A DNA stretch of 64,000 nucleotides, from the NCBI RefSeq assembly GCF_016865365.1, contig NZ_AP024469.1:3068501-3132500 (forward strand), given 5' to 3'. Under the pieces are notes generated by a model, which did not search any database, had not been told where the DNA came from, and saw only the letters and a program-made list of their open reading frames with translations. Within the stretch, counting starts at the first letter, position 1; each line of letters begins with the position of its first letter. The position numbers and the translations under genes are program-made. Shown here piece after piece: positions 7,959-17,186 of the stretch. This DNA comes from Geobacter sp. SVR (GTDB taxonomy: Bacteria; Desulfobacterota; Desulfuromonadia; Geobacterales; Pseudopelobacteraceae).

Positions 7959-8732
7959 ATGAAATACCTGTTCCTGGTGCTGACAATGATCGGACTGGCG
8001 GCGAATGCGGAGGCGGCCGTCAAAACTCAGGTCATCGAATACAAGCAGGGGGACACCCTGCTGGAAGGTTACCTCGCCTGGGATGATGCCGAAGCCGGCA
8101 AACGTCCCGGCATACTGGTGGTGCACGAATGGACCGGTCTGGGCCCTTATGTGAAGAAACGGGCCGAGATGCTGGCCCGCATGGGATATGTCGCCTTTGC
8201 AGCCGATATCTACGGCAAGGGGGTGCGCCCCACCCAGGCTGAAGCCGCCAAAGTTGCGGCCATTTACAAGGACGACCGCAACCTGATGAGGGAGCGGGCC
8301 AAGGCGGGGCTGGAAACGCTCAAGGCCCAGAAACAGGTAGATCGGAACCGCCTGGCAGCCATCGGCTACTGCTTTGGCGGCACCACCGTACTGGAGCTGG
8401 CACGCTCGGGAGCCGACCTGAAAGGCACGGTCAGCTTCCACGGCGGTCTGGCAACTCCAAACTCCGCTGACGCGAAAAACATCACGGGCAGGGTCCTGGC
8501 GCTGCATGGCGCCGATGACCCCTTTGTGAAGGCAGACGAGGTGGCCGCTTTTCAGGACGAGATGCGCACAGCGGGGGTCGATTGGCAACTAAACATCTAT
8601 GGTGGCGCGGTACACGGCTTCACCAATCCGGAGGCAGGCAACGACAACAAAAAGGGCGCGGCCTACAACGAAAAGGCCGACAAGCGTTCCTGGGAAGCGA
8701 TGAAGGTTTTCTTCAGAGAGATATTCAGATAA
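7959..8732 (+). CDS. secreted dienelactone hydrolase-family protein
   Basis: Alpha/beta hydrolase of the dienelactone hydrolase family, 257 residues, with an N-terminal signal peptide (hydrophobic residues 3-14, likely cleaved after ANAEA) pointing to the periplasm. The nucleophile is cysteine in GYCFGG, as in true dienelactone hydrolases, with Asp in LHGADDPF and His in GAVHGFTNP completing the triad. The substrate is not known. The ATG follows GTAAAGGAGG. It appears monocistronic between the feo terminator and a hairpin shared with the convergent peroxidase gene. Confidence 0.9.
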   Translation: MKYLFLVLTMIGLAANAEAAVKTQVIEYKQGDTLLEGYLAWDDAEAGKRPGILVVHEWTGLGPYVKKRAEMLARMGYVAFAADIYGKGVRPTQAEAAKVAAIYKDDRNLMRERAKAGLETLKAQKQVDRNRLAAIGYCFGGTTVLELARSGADLKGTVSFHGGLATPNSADAKNITGRVLALHGADDPFVKADEVAAFQDEMRTAGVDWQLNIYGGAVHGFTNPEAGNDNKKGAAYNEKADKRSWEAMKVFFREIFR

Positions 8733-8754
8733 CGCAGGACTTCCGGGTCGAACC

Positions 8755-8790
8755 CGCAACCTCCGGTGGTACCATCTTCCGGAGGTTGCG
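8755..8790. terminator. hairpin between convergent genes
   Basis: A 12-bp perfect stem, CGCAACCTCCGG with CCGGAGGTTGCG, separated by 12 bases and centred between the stops of the hydrolase (8732) and the peroxidase (8817). There is no T tract on either side, so termination may be inefficient. Confidence 0.6.
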
Positions 8791-8816
8791 GTGTTCAACG
8801 GATCCCGGCAGTCGCC

Positions 8817-9860
8817 TTACAGGACGGGACGGGGAGTGGTTTCGCTGCTGGGGGGAAGAATCGGATACACGACCTTGGGCTGCTTGCCGGTCAGGCTCCC
8901 CAGGAAGGCGGCGATGTCGTCGATCTCCCCGTCATTGAGCTGGATGCCGAACTGGGCCGATCCCATGATCGCCACCGCCTCCTTCAGGCTCCAGACCGCA
9001 CCGGAATGGAAGTAGGGATAGGTGAGCGCCACGTTACGCAGCGAAGGGGAACGGAACACGTACTCGTCCTGGGCGGTGTTGGTGACGCTGAACCTCCCTC
9101 TGTCGCCGCGCGGCAGGATATTTTCCGACGGCTTGGCCACAACACCGAACGGGTAGTAGCCGGTTCCTCCCAGATTTATCCCGCCGTGGCAAGCCACGCA
9201 CCCCTTGTCGATGAAGAGTTTCAGGCCGGCTGTTTCCCTCTTGTTGAGTGCCTTCTTGTCACCCTTGAGATAACGGTCAAAGGGGGCGTCGGGAGTGACG
9301 AGCGTTGCCTCGAAAACCTCGATGGCCTTGGCCATGTTATCAAAGGACACCGGATCTTTATCGGCCGGGAAGGCGGCTTTGAAGAGCTTTACGTACTCCG
9401 GCATGCTGTTGAGCGTCTTTACGACCTGCTCGGGAGTGTTGTTCATCTCCACCGAGGCCTGCACCGGCCCCTTGGCCTGCTCGGCCAGGTCCTTGGCACG
9501 GCCGTCCCAGAACTGGGCGGTGTTATAGGCGGAGTTGAGCACGGTGGGGGCGTTGCGCGGGCCTTTCTGCCAGCCGTGGCCGGTAGAGGTGATCTGCAGG
9601 TCGCCACCGCCGACGCCGACGTTATGGCAGGTATTGCAGCTGATCAGGTGCGATTTGGACAGGCGTGGATCGAAATACAGCTTGGCACCCAGTTCCACTT
9701 TGGTCGGGGTTGCCGGATTGCCTTTCAAAACCGGCGGCTTGGCAGGCATGGGTTTGAAGAGCGCCTTGGCGCGGGAGAGCAGGTCTTCCGCCGCCACGGC
9801 TTGGCCTGCGGCGGCGGCAATGGCAAGCGTCACAGTGAACATGGTGCACAATCGTTTCAT
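8817..9860 (-). CDS. dihaem cytochrome c peroxidase (MacA/CcpA-like)
   Basis: Periplasmic enzyme that reduces hydrogen peroxide with electrons from c-type cytochromes; in Geobacter the homologue MacA also works in electron transfer. The 347-residue precursor has a signal peptide ending AVAAED and two haem-binding motifs, CNTCH in the N-terminal domain and CVACH in the C-terminal domain, with the typical FWDGRA and YPYFHSG segments. The start at 9860 has GGAGGAAG upstream; the open frame continues further 5' without meaning. It lies downstream of a Fur/PerR-family regulator, with a copy of the shared palindromic operator in between. Confidence 0.93.
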   Translation of the reverse strand: MKRLCTMFTVTLAIAAAAGQAVAAEDLLSRAKALFKPMPAKPPVLKGNPATPTKVELGAKLYFDPRLSKSHLISCNTCHNVGVGGGDLQITSTGHGWQKGPRNAPTVLNSAYNTAQFWDGRAKDLAEQAKGPVQASVEMNNTPEQVVKTLNSMPEYVKLFKAAFPADKDPVSFDNMAKAIEVFEATLVTPDAPFDRYLKGDKKALNKRETAGLKLFIDKGCVACHGGINLGGTGYYPFGVVAKPSENILPRGDRGRFSVTNTAQDEYVFRSPSLRNVALTYPYFHSGAVWSLKEAVAIMGSAQFGIQLNDGEIDDIAAFLGSLTGKQPKVVYPILPPSSETTPRPVL

Positions 9861-10039
9861 CGGTTCTTCCTCCTTGCTGTAATGATAGGGAGCATTGCTC
9901 CTCGGGATGCCATTCAATTCGGGCCGGATTACCCCGTTTTCGCCGCTTCCTGCTGCGCGACTCTTCCTCATGCTCCTGTCTGCCTCGCGAATCGGGTGCG
10001 GCTTTTGTCCCCGTACCCTGGAAAGCAATACCGCCAAAC

Positions 10040-10052
10040 AGGAATCATTCCT
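10040..10052 (-). promoter_or_regulatory. palindromic operator, peroxidase side
   Basis: 6-1-6 palindrome AGGAATnATTCCT, about 180 bases upstream of the peroxidase start. The identical 13-base sequence, in the other orientation, occurs at 10518-10530 before the regulator gene. Confidence 0.7.
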
Positions 10053-10080
10053 ATGTAGTGTGCAAAAAAAATGACGCGGA

Positions 10081-10497
10081 TCACCGACACTGGCTGCACA
10101 AGCCGTAATACTCGAGGCGCATGTTGTGGGCCGCGAAGCCGGTGTGACGTTCAATGACATCGGGTGCCACCGGAACTCCATCCGCAAAATCCTCTATCTT
10201 GCCGCACCCGGTACAGATCAGATTGAGATGGCTGGCGGTATCCCTGTCGTAGCGGTTGTCCATTCCCTCAAACTCAAGTTCTCTGATCAACCCGAGTTTT
10301 TTGAGGAGCGCCAAGGTATAGTATACCGTGGATAAGCTGATGTTGGGGCACTTCACGCGGGCCTTGTTGAAGATGGTCAAGGCCGAGGGATGGCTCCTGT
10401 CGCACGTCAGCAGCTCGATGACTTCCAGGCGCTGGGAGGTGAGTTTCACCCCCTGGGCCCTCAGTTCCTTGAGAATGTGATGTTTGTATTCGTTCAT
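10081..10497 (-). CDS. Fur-family regulator, probably peroxide-responsive (PerR-like)
   Basis: A 138-residue Fur-superfamily repressor: N-terminal winged helix (LTSQRLEVIELL, then LSTVYYTLALLKKLGL) and a C-terminal metal and dimerisation domain with HLNLICTGCG and GLCSQC, giving two CxxC pairs for structural zinc. The start at 10497 is preferred over the longer frame to 10587, because it gives the usual N terminus and leaves the promoter and operator outside the gene. Adjacency to a peroxidase and sharing of its operator suggest peroxide sensing, but Fur or Zur-type sensing is not excluded from sequence alone. Confidence 0.88.
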   Translation of the reverse strand: MNEYKHHILKELRAQGVKLTSQRLEVIELLTCDRSHPSALTIFNKARVKCPNISLSTVYYTLALLKKLGLIRELEFEGMDNRYDRDTASHLNLICTGCGKIEDFADGVPVAPDVIERHTGFAAHNMRLEYYGLCSQCR

Positions 10498-10517
10498 CGA
10501 GATGACCCGCCCCAACC

Positions 10518-10572
10518 AGGAATGATTCCTATTCGCGAAGACTATGTACCAGAGCCTTCCGACTTCTGTCAA
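10518..10572 (-). promoter_or_regulatory. promoter and autoregulatory operator of the PerR-like gene
   Basis: On the minus strand TTGACA (10567-10572), an 18-base spacer and TACATA (10543-10548) are followed by the palindrome AGGAATnATTCCT at 10518-10530, which would overlap or just follow the transcription start. It lies about 20 bases from the start codon, so the regulator probably represses itself. Confidence 0.65.
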
Positions 10573-10629
10573 GATTAAATTCCGCAAAATTTCTGCCGTA
10601 CATCACCCGCGACAGTGACCACGCCCCAT

Positions 10630-13600
10630 TCAGGCGCGGTTTCGCAAAAATTCCGGCACCTCGCCAGGGGGCATCGGACGGCTGAAGAAATATCCCTGCA
10701 CGATGTCGCACTGCTGGTATTTGAGAAAATCGAGCTGGGCCTTTGACTCGACCCCTTCGGCAATGACCTCCTTGCCGAGCGTATGGGCCAGGGCAATGGT
10801 TGCCGCGGCAATGGCCGCATCATCGGAATCGCTTTCGATATCCTTCACGAACGAGCGGTCGATCTTCAGTCGGTTGACCGGAAAGAGTTTCAGATAACCG
10901 AGCGAGGAGTAGCCGGTGCCAAAATCGTCGATGGCCAGCTCGATCCCCATCTCCCGCAGGATTCGCAGATGCGTGATGACCGCCTCCGGATTGTCCATGG
11001 CAGCGCTTTCGGTGATTTCCAGCTCCAGATGATGGGGAGCGATTCCGGTCTCGGCAATGATTTCCGCCACCAGGCTGGGGAAATTGCCCTGTTTGAACTG
11101 CCGCGCCGACAGATTGACCGCCATTCTGAGCGGCGGCAGCCCCTGCGCCTGCCAGGCAACCAGTTGCCGACAGGCGGTTTTGAGTACAAAGTCGCCCAGC
11201 GGCAGGATCAGCCCGGTCTCTTCTGCGATGGGAATGAACAGGCCGGGGGCGATGAGCCCCCGCTGCGGATGCTGCCAGCGGACCAGGGCCTCCATGCCGA
11301 TCACTCTTCCGGTTGCCAGGTCGATCTGGGGCTGGTAGTGCAGCAGGAACTCCTGGCGCTCGAGGGCTGCCCTCAGATCGTTCTCCAGCAGGAGCCGCTC
11401 GTGCACGGTAGAGTTCATTTCCTGCTTGAAAAACTGGTAGTTGTTGCGCCCTTTCGACTTGGCATGGTACATGGCCAAGTCGGCGTTCTTCATCAGCTCC
11501 TCGATCGTCTCGCCGTCATGCGGAAAAACACTGATACCGATACTGGGAGTGATATGCAGGTCATGCCCGTCGATCCGGAAGGGTTGGGACAGAGCCTGCT
11601 GGATCTTGCTCACGATATGGGCCGATGCTACCCCTGACCGTACCTGTGGGAGTACGACCACGAATTCGTCGCCACCCAGCCGGGCGACGATATCTGCGCT
11701 GCGCACCGCTTCCGAGAGACGGGCAGCCACGTCAATCAGCAGTAGGTCCCCCACGTGATGCCCGAGCGAGTCGTTGATGTTCTTGAAGCGGTCCAGGTCG
11801 ATGAACATGACAACCAGGTGCAGGGAGGAACGCTTGGCCTGTTCCAGGGCCTGGGCGAGCCGTTCCCTCAGGCTGAAACGGTTGGGCAGGTTGGTGAGGG
11901 GGTCGTGGTGCGCCAGGTGCTCGATCTTCTGGGCTGCCTGCTTGCGATCGCTGATGTCGGTAAAACCGGCGATGTAGTTGGTTATTTCCCCTTCTTCGTT
12001 CCGCACCACCGAGATTGCCAGCCATTTCGGATAGAGGCTGCCGTCCTTGCGTTTGTCCCAGATCTCCCCTTGCCAGAAACCGTCCCTCAGCAGGGTTTCC
12101 CACATCGAAACATAGAACTCCCTGGTTTCCTTGCCCGACTTGAGGATTTTGGGGTCCTTGCCCAGCGCCTCCTCCTGGCTGTAGCCGGTCAGAGTGGTAA
12201 ATGCGCCGTTGGTGGCAAGTATCTTGTTGTCCGGGCCGGTGATGACGAGTGCCTCGCCGCTGTGTTCGAACACCCGCGCCATCAGGCGCAGCTTGTCCTC
12301 GGTTTCCCGGCGGACCGTGATGTCCGAGAAAATGACCGCAAACTGGCCTTTGCCCGGACTGAAGGCCCAGACATCGAAATACTTGCCGATGGCTCCCGAA
12401 TAGTCCTGGAAAGACATCGCCTGGCCGGTCGAGGCCACCATGTCGTACTTCTCGATCCAATACGGCTCCACCGTGGGCATGACCTCCCTCACGGTTCTGC
12501 CCAGCAGGTCGGAGGCCGGGATGCCGGTCAGCCTTTCGAAAGCCGGGTTCAGCTCCAGGAAGCGATAGTCGCATGCCGAGCCGTCAACGCCATAGATCAT
12601 TTCGTGCAGCGCAAAACCGGTGGTCATATTTTCGAACAGCAGGCGATACCTGCTTTCACTCTCACGCAGTTTGTCGAGATCTGACTTCCGGCGGTTCCAG
12701 GCATGGTAGAGCAGACCGGAACCGATTACGGTGGTCAGGCAGAAAAGCAGGATCAGCAACACCGCCTTTGATGCCTCATTGCGCCATTCGGTCAGGTAAT
12801 CGCCGGTGGAAAGGCCGACGATTATGTAGGCGGGATATTTCACAATCTTACGGTACGACACTGTCCGGTGGATCGAATCAAGTCCCGTCCTCGCGCTGAA
12901 CGTTCCCCGTTCGGGCCGGTCCTGCAGCATCTTCGCAAACTCGGCCGACACGATTTTGTTGCCGATGGCGCTGTCGAGCCCATTCGGTTCCGGATAGCGG
13001 ATGATTTGGCCAAGATCGGGCTCCCGCATGCTCACCACCCCGCGCGGTCCCAGATCCAGCGTTGCGAACAGCTTCCTGAAATGCTCCAGAGGAATGACGG
13101 CATAGATTACTCCGGCAAAGGAACCGTCCTGCCGATTCAGCCGTCGGGCAAAGGTAATGACCCACTTGCCGCTGATGCGCCCCAGCATCGGCTTGGCGAT
13201 CACCAGTCCGGGGTTCTGATGGGTGCGCAGGTGAATGAAGAAGTCGCGGTCCGCCAGGCTGATGCGGGAACCGGGGGGTACGCCGATCCCGTACCGGATA
13301 ACGCCGTGATCGTCGGCGATGCGGAGGCTGTCCAGTTCCGGTTGGCAGGCGTATTCCCGACCAATAAGACTATTTATCTCCTTTTGATTGACGGTTTTCG
13401 CGGACAAAAGACTTTCTGCCTGATGCGCAGTGGTGAGCAGGGTGAGATCGATCCTCTCGACGATGCCGGAGATGTTCTGTTCCAGGACCTGCGCCAGGTT
13501 CTGGGTGACGATCTCCGCCCGGCTGCAGTATTGGGCGCGGCTCTGCAGCAGCAATACGCCGGAGATGGCGACGATGAAGAGGTTGATGAACAGCACGAGT

Positions 13601-13668
13601 ACAGCCAGCCGGATGATGTACGTGCGGCCGGGCAGATCCGTTTTGGGTGCAGTTGGCGAGGGTTTCAT
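10630..13668 (-). CDS. dCache-PAS-PAS-GGDEF-EAL cyclic-di-GMP enzyme
   Basis: A 1012-residue inner-membrane signalling protein. Order: membrane helix (about residues 16-40), periplasmic double Cache domain with DRDFFIHL and RQDGSFAGVIYAVI, second membrane helix near 310-330, two PAS domains (about 350-590, the second with the ALGKDPKILKSG pattern), GGDEF and EAL. The cyclase site ARLGGDEF and phosphodiesterase start GMEALVRWQHP are both intact, as are ELEITES and DDFGTGYSSL, so both activities are possible. Start at 13668 after GGGGAAG; the longer frame lacks a family-like sequence. Its sensor resembles those of two kinases in the same cluster. Confidence 0.93.
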   Translation of the reverse strand: MKPSPTAPKTDLPGRTYIIRLAVLVLFINLFIVAISGVLLLQSRAQYCSRAEIVTQNLAQVLEQNISGIVERIDLTLLTTAHQAESLLSAKTVNQKEINSLIGREYACQPELDSLRIADDHGVIRYGIGVPPGSRISLADRDFFIHLRTHQNPGLVIAKPMLGRISGKWVITFARRLNRQDGSFAGVIYAVIPLEHFRKLFATLDLGPRGVVSMREPDLGQIIRYPEPNGLDSAIGNKIVSAEFAKMLQDRPERGTFSARTGLDSIHRTVSYRKIVKYPAYIIVGLSTGDYLTEWRNEASKAVLLILLFCLTTVIGSGLLYHAWNRRKSDLDKLRESESRYRLLFENMTTGFALHEMIYGVDGSACDYRFLELNPAFERLTGIPASDLLGRTVREVMPTVEPYWIEKYDMVASTGQAMSFQDYSGAIGKYFDVWAFSPGKGQFAVIFSDITVRRETEDKLRLMARVFEHSGEALVITGPDNKILATNGAFTTLTGYSQEEALGKDPKILKSGKETREFYVSMWETLLRDGFWQGEIWDKRKDGSLYPKWLAISVVRNEEGEITNYIAGFTDISDRKQAAQKIEHLAHHDPLTNLPNRFSLRERLAQALEQAKRSSLHLVVMFIDLDRFKNINDSLGHHVGDLLLIDVAARLSEAVRSADIVARLGGDEFVVVLPQVRSGVASAHIVSKIQQALSQPFRIDGHDLHITPSIGISVFPHDGETIEELMKNADLAMYHAKSKGRNNYQFFKQEMNSTVHERLLLENDLRAALERQEFLLHYQPQIDLATGRVIGMEALVRWQHPQRGLIAPGLFIPIAEETGLILPLGDFVLKTACRQLVAWQAQGLPPLRMAVNLSARQFKQGNFPSLVAEIIAETGIAPHHLELEITESAAMDNPEAVITHLRILREMGIELAIDDFGTGYSSLGYLKLFPVNRLKIDRSFVKDIESDSDDAAIAAATIALAHTLGKEVIAEGVESKAQLDFLKYQQCDIVQGYFFSRPMPPGEVPEFLRNRA

Positions 13669-14020
13669 GGATCTTCCCCATCGTCCAAAACCGACTTGTT
13701 CCGCTCGCATATCGCAGAAGCATCCGGGAAAGATTGAACGATGAACGAGGTATTCGCGGGAAAGGCAAAACCGCAATTCACCTGGTCCGACAAACCAGGT
13801 TCAGCGACTGTAGCGTAAAACGATCTTGTTGGCAACAGGGGGGCAAACGCACCTGTCAGAAGTTGTCAGATATTGTTAGTTGTTGTGGGTGTTAAAAAAC
13901 GCGTAGTTATTGTAGTTTCCCGTCCCAATGGAAAAACCAGCCAGCGCTCGTTGAGGTTCGGGCAGGCCGACGGCAAGTCGGCTGTGGCTCCGACCGAGTG
14001 CTGGCAAAGGGGCGGAATGT
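13669..14020. other. intergenic region before the Hpt gene
   Basis: A 352-base gap between divergent genes. It holds an imperfect inverted repeat (ACCTGG/CCAGGT, about 13783-13802), an AT-rich stretch at 13865-13915 likely to carry a promoter for the plus-strand operon, and a small GCCGAC/GTCGGC hairpin near 13968-13984. No gene or recognisable riboswitch was seen. Confidence 0.5.
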
Positions 14021-14392
14021 ATGGAAAGTCGAGACCATGTTGAGGTGGATACACAATCATTCGACAGAACAGTGCTGATCAGGCGCCTGCTGGGTGATGA
14101 GGAGTTCGCACACATGATCGTCAGAACCTTTCTGGACGACATGCCGAACAAGATCGCCGCTCTGCGCGTCTGCCTGAAAACGGCCGATGCACACGCAGTG
14201 AGGCTTCAGGCACACACCATCAGGGGAGCGGCGGGCAACTGCGCCGCTGAGCGACTGCGTGAAACGGCTTGCGCCATGGATGTAGCGGCCGGCACGGGCG
14301 ATCTGGAAACGGTGCTGACACTCCTGCCGGAACTGGAGCAACGGCTCCAGGAGACATCCACTGCAATGAAGCAGGCCTTTCCCCATGCCTGA
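14021..14392 (+). CDS. Hpt-domain phosphotransfer protein
   Basis: A 123-residue stand-alone histidine phosphotransfer domain. The phospho-accepting His lies in AHTIRGAAGN, followed by helices with the regular LPELEQRLQ pattern; the N-terminal part has ILxRxxGDEEF-like features (LIRRLLGDEEFAHMI). AAGGGGCGG precedes the ATG. It sits 22 bases before a hybrid kinase that has a receiver but no Hpt domain of its own, so it is the natural relay partner passing phosphate from that receiver to another receiver, perhaps the one encoded at 17179. Confidence 0.9.
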   Translation: MESRDHVEVDTQSFDRTVLIRRLLGDEEFAHMIVRTFLDDMPNKIAALRVCLKTADAHAVRLQAHTIRGAAGNCAAERLRETACAMDVAAGTGDLETVLTLLPELEQRLQETSTAMKQAFPHA

Positions 14393-14414
14393 GGCATAAG
14401 GACGAGAGACGCCG

Positions 14415-17186
14415 ATGACGCTCAACCGCAAGAAAGTCATTATTGCGACGGCATGCCTGTCCGTCCTGATCGGGCTGTGGTCCTACCTGTCTCTCGAATT
14501 CACCCGCCATCGACAGTTGGCGGCCACAAATGCCGAGACCAATGCATCAAACCTGGCCAGGGCCTTTGAGGAACATGTGCTGGGGACGGTCAGGCACATC
14601 GACAGCCTGATGCTGCAACTGCGGGATGAGTACCTGCAGGACCCGGGGCATTTCCCGGAACGACTGCAGCACTACCGCCGGCACGGGCTCCCCGAACCGG
14701 TCACCCATGTCAGCATAATCGACCGGCGAGGCAGGTTGGCGTTCAGCGACAAAGGGGCGCCCCCTGCACCGATCGACCTCAGCGACCGGGAACATTTCCT
14801 GGTGCACCGGAACAGCGACAACGATCGCCTCTTCATCAGCAAGCCGGTTATAGGCAGGTTGTACAGGCAGTGGAGCATCCAGTTTACCCGCCCCATCCTG
14901 GCCAGGGACGGATCCTTCGACGGCGTTATCGTCATATCACTTGACCCGGAGTACTTCTCGAATTTTTTCAGGTCCGTCAATATCGGCGAACAGGGTGTCA
15001 TTTCGCTGATCGGCATGGACGGAGTCATACGCGCCCGGGCCTCGGGAACTCAAAGCAAGGTCGAGCCCAAGGGCTTTACGCTGCCGGCGCATCGGCCGTT
15101 CCTTGATCCCAGAAATCCCGATACCGGTCTCTTCCGGGCCACGAGCGCCATTGACGGAACGCCCCGCACCTGGGCCTACCGGCGTCTGAAATTCTATCCC
15201 CTCGTGGTGCATGTGGCCCTGGCCGATGAGGAAGTGTATGCCGCCTGCAGAACGCGCGAACGGAACCTCACCATTGCCGGCCTGCTGGTCTCCGCTGCCC
15301 TGCTGGGGTGCACCTGGCTGCTGATATGCTCGGAAAACCGCCATGAGATCACGATCAGCAGACTCTCCGAGGAACTCCGCAAGCGGAAAAAGGCCAAAGC
15401 AACCATACGGGATGGCCGCCGGCAACTGGCTACGCTGATCGAAGCGCTGCCCGACGTGGTTTTCTTCAAGGACAGTGAGAGCTGCTGGCAAGTGGCCAAC
15501 AGCGTTGCCCTGCGACTGTTCCGTCTCCAGGGGCTGCCGTGGCAAGAAAAAAACGAGCGGGAGCTCATGCAGATCCAGCCCGCCATGCCCACAGGCTTTC
15601 AGGGAAGCATCGAAAGCGACTCGCTCGTGTGGCGTGCTGGCGGTCCGGTACGGTTCGAGGTGCATGTCCCGGACGAAAACGGCATCGAGCGCTGCTTCGA
15701 CGTGATCAAGGTGCCCTTGTTCGAGGCGGACGGACAACGTAAGGGCTTGCTGGTGGTGGGACGCGACGTCAGCGACTGGAAGGAGGCCGAGGAACGGCTG
15801 CTGAATTACGCCCGGGAACTGAGGGCAAAAAATGCCGCCCTGGATGTGGCATTGATCCGGGCCGAGGATGCAACCCGCGCCAAGGGGGAATTTCTTGCCA
15901 CCGTGAGCCATGAGATCCGCACCCCCCTGAACGGCGTGATCGGCATGACCAATCTCCTCCTGCTGACCGAGCTTGCCCCTGAACAGCGCCGCTATGTGGA
16001 ACTGCTCGGCCTGAGCGGAAAAAACCTGTTGGGGCTGATTTACGACATCCTGGATTTTTCGAAGATCGAGGCCGGGAAAGTGGAGCTGGAAATACTTGAT
16101 TTCGACCTGCTCGACTCCCTTTCCCTTGCCATGGAACTCATCAGGCAGCAGGCCTGCGAAAAAGGGCTGGAGCTGGGCCTGGACATAGCACTCGATGTCC
16201 CGCTGCAACTGCGCGGCGATGCCGGCCGTCTGCGGCAGATAGTCCTGAACCTGCTGGGCAATGCCGTCAAATTCACCCCTTCTGGTTCGGTGAAGCTGCA
16301 GGTTGTTCGGGAAAACGAGACGGAACGGGAGGTGACGCTGCGTTTTCTGGCCAGCGACACCGGCATCGGTATAGCGGAGGACCAGTTGGGGCTGCTTTTC
16401 GAACCATTCACCCAGGTGGATGCCTCTTCCACCCGCAGCCATGGCGGAACCGGCCTGGGGCTTGCCATCTGCCGGCGCCTGGTGGGCCTGCTGGGGGGGG
16501 ACATCGGCGTGCGAAGTACCGTGAGTGCCGGATCCACCTTCCACTTCAGCGCCATCTTCGAGAAGCAGCAGCATGCTTCCGCAGCATGCCCGTTACCCGT
16601 CAGGGGGAGCAGAATGCCGGAGAACCGGCCCGCCCAGGGGGTGCGTATCCTGGTGGTCGATGACGATGACATCAGCCGCATGTATGCCGTAGGGATTCTC
16701 GACAGACTCGGCTGCCGGACCGAGGCGGTGTCCAACGGCAGAGAAGCGTTGTCTGCGCTCGAGTCGGACTCCTACGATCTCGTTCTGATGGATTGCCGGA
16801 TGCCGGAGATGGACGGATTCCAGGCTACCGCAGCAATCCGGGACCGGAGTTCCGCTGTCCGCGATCATGATATCCCCATCATCGCCCTGACCGCCAATGT
16901 CAGGAGCGAGGATCAGGTGAGGTGCCTGGAAGCCGGTATGAATGCCCACCTGGCAAAGCCCTTTGACGGCGAGCAGTTGGCGACGATTCTGGACGAATGG
17001 CTCTCCGGGCCGGGCGCAGCCAGTCCCGGAGGTCAGTCCCCCTTCGCCGGTGAGGTGCGGCATGAAGATTCACCAAGGGGCTTGCCTAAGATATCGGCTG
17101 CCTTCGGCGGCCTGCGTCTGTCTGAAAACGAAGGGCCGCGGGTCGCCATCCCCTTCCCCGCTTATTCCGAGGAGCATGATGCCTGA
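14415..17186 (+). CDS. dCache-PAS hybrid sensor histidine kinase
   Basis: A 923-residue inner-membrane kinase. TM1 about residues 8-30, periplasmic dCache with DREHFLVHR and ARDGSFDGVIVISL, TM2 about 285-305, a PAS domain (ALPDVVFFKD), HisKA with His499 in SHEIRTPLNGVIG, HATPase with NLLGNAVKFTPSG and GGTGLGLAICRRLVG, and a receiver with DDDD, Asp in LVLMDCRMPEMDG and Lys in HLAKPF. About 60 extra residues follow the receiver. It lies between an Hpt protein and a stand-alone receiver, which together could make a four-step phosphorelay. Its stop overlaps the start of the next gene. Confidence 0.94.
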   Translation: MTLNRKKVIIATACLSVLIGLWSYLSLEFTRHRQLAATNAETNASNLARAFEEHVLGTVRHIDSLMLQLRDEYLQDPGHFPERLQHYRRHGLPEPVTHVSIIDRRGRLAFSDKGAPPAPIDLSDREHFLVHRNSDNDRLFISKPVIGRLYRQWSIQFTRPILARDGSFDGVIVISLDPEYFSNFFRSVNIGEQGVISLIGMDGVIRARASGTQSKVEPKGFTLPAHRPFLDPRNPDTGLFRATSAIDGTPRTWAYRRLKFYPLVVHVALADEEVYAACRTRERNLTIAGLLVSAALLGCTWLLICSENRHEITISRLSEELRKRKKAKATIRDGRRQLATLIEALPDVVFFKDSESCWQVANSVALRLFRLQGLPWQEKNERELMQIQPAMPTGFQGSIESDSLVWRAGGPVRFEVHVPDENGIERCFDVIKVPLFEADGQRKGLLVVGRDVSDWKEAEERLLNYARELRAKNAALDVALIRAEDATRAKGEFLATVSHEIRTPLNGVIGMTNLLLLTELAPEQRRYVELLGLSGKNLLGLIYDILDFSKIEAGKVELEILDFDLLDSLSLAMELIRQQACEKGLELGLDIALDVPLQLRGDAGRLRQIVLNLLGNAVKFTPSGSVKLQVVRENETEREVTLRFLASDTGIGIAEDQLGLLFEPFTQVDASSTRSHGGTGLGLAICRRLVGLLGGDIGVRSTVSAGSTFHFSAIFEKQQHASAACPLPVRGSRMPENRPAQGVRILVVDDDDISRMYAVGILDRLGCRTEAVSNGREALSALESDSYDLVLMDCRMPEMDGFQATAAIRDRSSAVRDHDIPIIALTANVRSEDQVRCLEAGMNAHLAKPFDGEQLATILDEWLSGPGAASPGGQSPFAGEVRHEDSPRGLPKISAAFGGLRLSENEGPRVAIPFPAYSEEHDA

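Noticed and set aside
8740-8795. tRNA-like GGGTCGAACCC segment
   Set aside because: It lacks the other arms and length of a tRNA; the strong hairpin beside it is a terminator between convergent genes.
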